Assembly (NCBI GenBank): GCA_002790095.1
Contig: PFUL01000113.1
Coordinates: 1-54,097, forward strand
Reading direction: 5' to 3'
From: Elusimicrobia bacterium CG_4_9_14_3_um_filter_62_55
GTDB taxonomy: Bacteria > Elusimicrobiota > Elusimicrobia > UBA1565
DNA: 54,097 nt
Below the pieces are notes generated by a model. The model had not been told where the DNA came from. It saw nothing but the letters and a program-made list of their open reading frames with translations, and ran no database searches. This document shows positions 50,723 through 54,097 of this stretch, piece by piece. A program made the translations under genes and the position numbers. Numbering within the stretch: position 1 is the stretch's first letter; each line of letters begins with the position of its first letter.

Positions 50723-51637
50723 TCAGCGCCGGGACTTGGAGCGGCGAGCGGGAATCGGCTCGCGCAGCCAGACGGCCGCCTTTTCAACGAAGGCCCGGAA
50801 AGTCGGATGCCCATCGTCCATCCACTCCGTATGGCCCGCGTCCTCGATCCAAAAGAGCTCCTTCGGACCGGGGTAGGCACGGTGCAGCGAGCGGGCTTCC
50901 TCAACCGGATGAAGTCGGTTTTTTTCGGCGTGGGCGATTAAAATCGGAACCTTCTTAAGATGACTGAGTCGCGGCTCAGGCGCGAAGCGCAGCAAAGATT
51001 CCGCGAGCACCATCTTCACGCTGCCGGCGAACTCATCGCGCGCCCGGAACTCCCGGTCGACGTAGGCCTGGGTCTCCGGATCGAGCGGATAGATTGAAAA
51101 CGGGTCCACCGACCGCGCCGTCCCCGTCTTGCGGGCGAGCAGGCTTTCGCGGCGCACCCACTCTTGAAATTTTTTCCACTGCTCCGGGCCTCGAACCGCC
51201 TGCTGCTGACGCTGTCCGTTGTAAAGTCCGTTGACGCTGACCAACGCGTGAAGATTCGAGATCGAACGCGCGGCCTCGAGGATCAATCCCCCCGCCAACC
51301 CCCATCCGAGCAGCGCCAACGGCCCGCTTCCCTGATGGCGCACCCGAACGAACTCGGCCGCATTGACGATGTCCCGAACCTGCTCTTCGAGCAAGACATT
51401 GCCCCGCGGTCCCTCGCTCTTGCCCAATCCGCGGTAATCGAATCCGAAGCAGCTGAGTCCCCGTGCGGTCAACGCGCGCGCGAACCGCGCGGGCGTCACG
51501 CTTTTTAGCCCGAGCAGACCCGAATTGATCAGGACGATCGGGGCCTGGGGGTCGCTTCCGTCTTCCGGAAAGTAGAACGAGGCGTTGAGCCGGTAGCGCT
51601 CGCTGTAAAAGGTGGTTTCCTGTTCGATCATAGGCAC
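50723..51637 (-). CDS. Alpha/beta-hydrolase-fold protein lacking the nucleophile
   Basis: A 304-residue protein with the alpha/beta-hydrolase layout: oxyanion region VLINSGLLGLKS, FGFDYRGLGKSEGPRGNV, nucleophile elbow, acid loop and late His in IEDAGHTEWMDD. The elbow reads LLGWGLAGGLIL, so the usual G-x-S-x-G serine is glycine, and the acid loop IAHAEKNRLHPVEEA has Asn where Asp is expected. It may be a non-catalytic member or use other residues. Exosortase-associated hydrolases have a similar outline. It is co-directional and nearly contiguous with the CYTH gene. Start GTG 51637; ATG 51631 is also possible. Confidence 0.75.
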   Translation of the reverse strand: MPMIEQETTFYSERYRLNASFYFPEDGSDPQAPIVLINSGLLGLKSVTPARFARALTARGLSCFGFDYRGLGKSEGPRGNVLLEEQVRDIVNAAEFVRVRHQGSGPLALLGWGLAGGLILEAARSISNLHALVSVNGLYNGQRQQQAVRGPEQWKKFQEWVRRESLLARKTGTARSVDPFSIYPLDPETQAYVDREFRARDEFAGSVKMVLAESLLRFAPEPRLSHLKKVPILIAHAEKNRLHPVEEARSLHRAYPGPKELFWIEDAGHTEWMDDGHPTFRAFVEKAAVWLREPIPARRSKSRR

Positions 51638-51694
51638 AACTTCAACGCCGAATCCTATCTTTTTTGAGATGGAGTTGAGAAGCCGCCCGGGAGG

Positions 51695-53449
51695 CTATTT
51701 GGGGCGAATCAGGCCGCGGTACCAGGCCGGGCCTAAGCCGGAGAGCAGGATCAACAGCCCCGCGGAGGCCATTCCATCCCCGCGCCCGAGCCTCTGCCGG
51801 AACAACACGAACGGTCGGGCCAACACCGAGCCGATCGTGGGAGGATCGACGACAGGAGTATGATGCAGCGCCCCCGACAGAAACGCGAACGCCGCGGCGG
51901 TCGCGATCAAAAATAACGGGAAAAGCATATCGGAGAGGCTCTCGGCGACTCCTGCGCTGACCGCATAAACGAGCACGATGCAGGCAATCGCCGCCCCGAA
52001 CAGACCCGCCGCGCCGGGCCAACGGAGCCCGGAGTCCGTCAAGGTCGTCAGCGGAGACCCTCCCGGAAGTCCGAAGCAATGCCATGCGGCGATGGAAACG
52101 GCGAGGAGCAGCGCCAGCAGGAAACGGTCCCCTCCGGTCTTCTTATCGTCGAGCGCAAGCAAGAAAGCGCCCCACCCCGACAAGACGCCGGCCGACAGCC
52201 ACGGCGCCGACCCCGCTCCGGCGGCGGCCGCGAGAGCGGGGCTGGTCGAATCCTGGGTCAGCAGGCCCGCTCCGTGAAGGATACCGACGCCGGTCGCGGC
52301 CAGCGCCATCGCCGCAACGCCGGCTTGGTGCGGAGCGAACCACCAGGCGCCCGCGGCGCAGCCCGCCGCCCCGACGGCCGCGAGGATGTTTCCCGTGTTC
52401 CCCCCGAAAAACGCCAAGGCCCCGGCCCCCAACGCGAGACCGCTGGCCGCGGCCAAATTCAAGGCCGGGGCGGGGCCGCCAGGCCGCGCGGCGGCACGCG
52501 GCGCGGGGGAAGGACGCGGCGCCTGCGTCGGGACCGGGGTAAGATTGCGAATGCGGCGCGGCATCGGCTGCGTCACCGCGGCGCCGAGATCGATCTCCAT
52601 TTCCCCGGCGATCGTGGCATCCCCCAGAACGACTCCAGGAGAACTGAGTTCCTGCAGCACGGCCTCCGCGTTCGGATAGCGGTCCTTAGGCTCCTTGGCC
52701 ATGAGCTTGGAAATGATCTTGGCCGCCTGACGGCTGACATCGGGGGAGCAATGGCGGACGTCGGGAACCGGCGCCTCGCGGTGCTGGGAAATCACGTCGG
52801 CCGCCGTATGTCCCGCGTACGGCGCCTCGCCCGCCAGCATGTGATACAGCGTCCCTCCGACGGCGTAAAGATCGGAACGGGCGTCGATCGCGCCTCCCCA
52901 CGCCTGTTCCGGCGGCATGTAGTCGGGCGTTCCCTGGATTTGAGTCGACCCCTCGGGCCCGTCCGAAGGCGCGGCCAATCCGAAATCCGCGATGCGGACC
53001 GCGCCCTCCTTCGATATCAGGATGTTCGACGGCTTGATGTCCCGGTGTACGATTCCCCGGGAGTGAGCCTCTTTGAGCCCTTCCAAAACGGCCTTCAAGA
53101 TCGGCACGGCCTCGATTGGAGCCATCTTTCCCTTCGCCTTCAGTCGGTCCTCGAGCGTTTCCCCCTCGACGAACTGCATGACGATGTAATTCCAGCCCCC
53201 CTCGCTTCCCTGATCGTAGACCTGAACGATTCTGGGATGTTCGAGTTTCGCCGCGGCCTGCGCCTCGCGCAGAAATCCTTCAAGAAAAGATTTATCGCGG
53301 GCGAGTTCAGGTCTCAGGATTTTTAAAACGACCGGACGATCGAGGCGATCGTGATGCGCCCGGTACGCGAAGCCCATGCCGCCCTCCCCGAGCTTCTCGA
53401 GAATGCGGCAACCGCCCAAGCGCTTGTTGAGGAATGGATCCTGTCCCAC
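51695..53449 (-). CDS. Membrane-anchored serine/threonine protein kinase
   Basis: A 584-residue PASTA-less bacterial Ser/Thr kinase. The kinase domain occupies residues ~10-280: GEGGMGFAYRAHH (P-loop), VVLKILRPE (Lys), IVHRDIKPSNILI (catalytic loop), IADFGLAAPSD (DFG) and GTPDYMPPEQA (activation segment). A Pro/Ala-rich linker follows, and then a C-terminal membrane domain of about nine hydrophobic segments (AAASGLALGAGALAFFGG onward). Its input is probably sensed within the membrane. Start GTG 53449 is set by a perfect TATAAT 6 nt upstream. Divergent from the tRNA-tuf operon. Confidence 0.9.
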   Translation of the reverse strand: MGQDPFLNKRLGGCRILEKLGEGGMGFAYRAHHDRLDRPVVLKILRPELARDKSFLEGFLREAQAAAKLEHPRIVQVYDQGSEGGWNYIVMQFVEGETLEDRLKAKGKMAPIEAVPILKAVLEGLKEAHSRGIVHRDIKPSNILISKEGAVRIADFGLAAPSDGPEGSTQIQGTPDYMPPEQAWGGAIDARSDLYAVGGTLYHMLAGEAPYAGHTAADVISQHREAPVPDVRHCSPDVSRQAAKIISKLMAKEPKDRYPNAEAVLQELSSPGVVLGDATIAGEMEIDLGAAVTQPMPRRIRNLTPVPTQAPRPSPAPRAAARPGGPAPALNLAAASGLALGAGALAFFGGNTGNILAAVGAAGCAAGAWWFAPHQAGVAAMALAATGVGILHGAGLLTQDSTSPALAAAAGAGSAPWLSAGVLSGWGAFLLALDDKKTGGDRFLLALLLAVSIAAWHCFGLPGGSPLTTLTDSGLRWPGAAGLFGAAIACIVLVYAVSAGVAESLSDMLFPLFLIATAAAFAFLSGALHHTPVVDPPTIGSVLARPFVLFRQRLGRGDGMASAGLLILLSGLGPAWYRGLIRPK

Positions 53450-53455
53450 AGTGCT

Positions 53456-53461
53456 ATTATA
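53456..53461 (-). promoter_or_regulatory. -10 box of leaderless-type promoter (kinase gene)
   Basis: Perfect TATAAT on the minus strand, 6 nt before GTG 53449. No Shine-Dalgarno fits. Confidence 0.65.
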
Positions 53462-53564
53462 GACGGAGTTTTAAAAATGAACGAGGGGGTCGACATAATT
53501 TGTAAACTCCCTGCCGGGACCGCCCCGAATTCCGCCCTCCCGGAGCTCCTGTTGGGAATATTCA

Positions 53565-53594
53565 TTGACCGCAGAACCGTTTTTGCGATAAAAT
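53565..53594 (+). promoter_or_regulatory. Promoter of the tRNA-Gly/tRNA-Thr/tuf operon
   Basis: TTGACC and TAAAAT separated by 18 bp (or GATAAA at 16 bp) precede the tRNA genes by about 120 bp. The following 120 nt hold no gene; a leader with short hairpins is likely. Confidence 0.55.
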
Positions 53595-53717
53595 AGACGG
53601 GTTCCGTTGGAGTCGGTTCCACCAGAGGCGGACGCCCTCCGAAAACGGCCCTCGATAAGCTGTGACTCAGCCGAACACGGTTTATCAAGAGTCGTTTTCG
53701 TTTGTAGCGGATTTTTC

Positions 53718-53791
53718 GCGGGCGTAGTTCAATGGTAGAACACAAGCCTTCCAAGCTTGATACGTGGGTTCGATTCCCATCGCCCGCTCCA
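53718..53791 (+). tRNA. tRNA-Gly(TCC)
   Basis: Complete cloverleaf. Acceptor GCGGGCG pairs with CGCCCGC, anticodon stem CAAGC/GCTTG encloses loop CTTCCAA with anticodon TCC, and the T-loop is TTCGATT. Discriminator T, and CCA is encoded. It is the first gene of a tRNA-tRNA-tuf operon, an order conserved in many bacteria. Confidence 0.97.
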
Positions 53792-53799
53792 AAGGTTTC

Positions 53800-53872
53800 G
53801 CTGGGATAGCTCAGCTGGTAGAGCATCTCCATGGTAAGGAGAAGGTCGTGGGTTCGAGTCCCATTCCCAGCT
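53800..53872 (+). tRNA. tRNA-Thr(GGT)
   Basis: Complete cloverleaf. Acceptor GCTGGGA pairs with TCCCAGC, D-arm GCTCAGCTGGTAGAGC, anticodon stem TCTCC/GGAGA around loop ATGGTAA (anticodon GGT), T-loop TTCGAGT. CCA is not encoded. It lies 8 nt after tRNA-Gly. Confidence 0.97.
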
Positions 53873-54013
53873 TAGATTTGTCGCACGGTCGTGAATCGCA
53901 GTACTAGCAGTCCCGGCAGGGCTGCTGTTCTGGCCGCTCAGTCAGCGGGCAGTATAAAGGATTAGACAACAGCCCCGAAGCACGGGCGAGGAATAGACCA
54001 GGAGAACGGCATC
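53873..54013 (+). promoter_or_regulatory. Structured leader between tRNA-Thr and tuf
   Basis: 141 nt with no ORF. Two hairpins are visible: AGCAGTCCC/GGGCTGCT with loop GGCA, and CCGCT/AGCGG. A later AACAGCCC could pair with GGGCTG instead, so two exclusive folds are possible. A TATAAA at about 53955 may be an internal -10. GGAG lies about 10 nt before the tuf ATG as ribosome-binding site. Confidence 0.4.
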
Positions 54014-54097
54014 ATGGCCAAGGAAAAATTCGAACGCAACAAACCTCACGTCAACATCGGGACGATCGGACACGTCGACCACGGTAAGACGACGCTG
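54014..54097 (+). CDS. tuf: Elongation factor Tu (3' end beyond window)
   Basis: The first 28 codons read [20 protein letters not shown] followed by VDHGKTTL, the unmistakable EF-Tu N-terminus with the GHVDHGKT P-loop that binds GTP. EF-Tu delivers aminoacyl-tRNA to the ribosome. It is cut by the window edge. Co-transcription with the two upstream tRNAs is likely. Confidence 0.97.
   Translation, partial: MAKEKFERNKPHVNIGTIGHVDHGKTTL

Noticed and set aside
53597-53717. Possible third tRNA (tRNA-Tyr is often first in tuf operons)
   Set aside because: No anticodon arm or T-arm that closes into a cloverleaf could be found.
53323-53832. Minus-strand open frame encoding GDGNRTHVSSLEGLCSTIEL
   Set aside because: This is a well-known spurious protein: it is the antisense translation of the tRNA-Gly/tRNA-Thr region and overlaps two clear tRNAs and the kinase start.

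Overview
Most of the window is high-GC, densely packed bacterial DNA; a visibly AT-richer island lies at about 21.7-27.0 kb. The right end carries the conserved bacterial order tRNA-Gly, tRNA-Thr, tuf. There is no rRNA gene and no CRISPR array. The phylum cannot be fixed from this window. Bacterial topoisomerase VI, exported proteins with long Ala/Pro-rich N-termini, and leaderless-looking promoters would suit an uncultured Gram-negative lineage such as Elusimicrobiota, but that is an inference.

Layout. 1-3.3 kb: 3' part of a sodium:solute symporter, an acetylpolyamine amidohydrolase/histone-deacetylase-like enzyme and a beta-lysine acetyltransferase, all translationally overlapped. 3.3-10.7 kb: a Uup-type ABC-F ATPase, two exported hypotheticals, a YtcJ-type amidohydrolase, a GtrA-like membrane protein and a two-component pair. 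10.8-19.6 kb: a tight catabolic operon (two PLP fold-type-II enzymes, fused XdhD-like molybdenum hydroxylase, SsnA-like aminohydrolase, M20 amidase, nitrilase-family amidase). It resembles the anaerobic purine/urate clusters of E. coli and gut anaerobes. Its expected YgfK-like partner lies at 27.8-29.8 kb, convergent with the operon but separated from it by an 8-kb island.

The island (19.6-27.8 kb) contains a hipBA toxin-antitoxin pair, a tRNA 3'-end fragment directly after the hipA stop, fused remnants of ygfK and nitrilase, and an AT-richer four-gene cassette. The cassette encodes an N6-adenine DNA methyltransferase, a protein with two GHKL ATPase domains and an H-box, a receiver-like protein and an HNH endonuclease. 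A small partner/nucleotidyltransferase pair follows. The cassette is the best candidate here for an undescribed defence system.

29.9-33.0 kb: topoisomerase VI B and A. 33.0-39.1 kb: exported hypothetical, MFS protein with a long exported-looking N-terminus, penicillin-acylase-family enzyme split by an in-frame amber codon, and a GNAT protein with an exported-looking N-terminus. 39.2-45.2 kb: surface-glycan genes, including a set resembling GDP-6-deoxy-heptose synthesis, and a membrane glycosyltransferase. 45.2-47.6 kb: a frameshifted membrane-anchored protein, a small membrane protein and a DUF3800 protein. 47.7-51.6 kb: polyphosphate kinase with a Pho-box-like upstream site, facing a CYTH/VTC-type protein and an alpha/beta-hydrolase-fold protein lacking its nucleophile. 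51.7-53.4 kb: membrane Ser/Thr kinase. 53.5 kb to the end: tRNA-tuf operon.

A recurring signal is a -10 hexamer ending 6-8 nt before the start codon of many first genes, often without a Shine-Dalgarno sequence. This implies widespread leaderless transcription.
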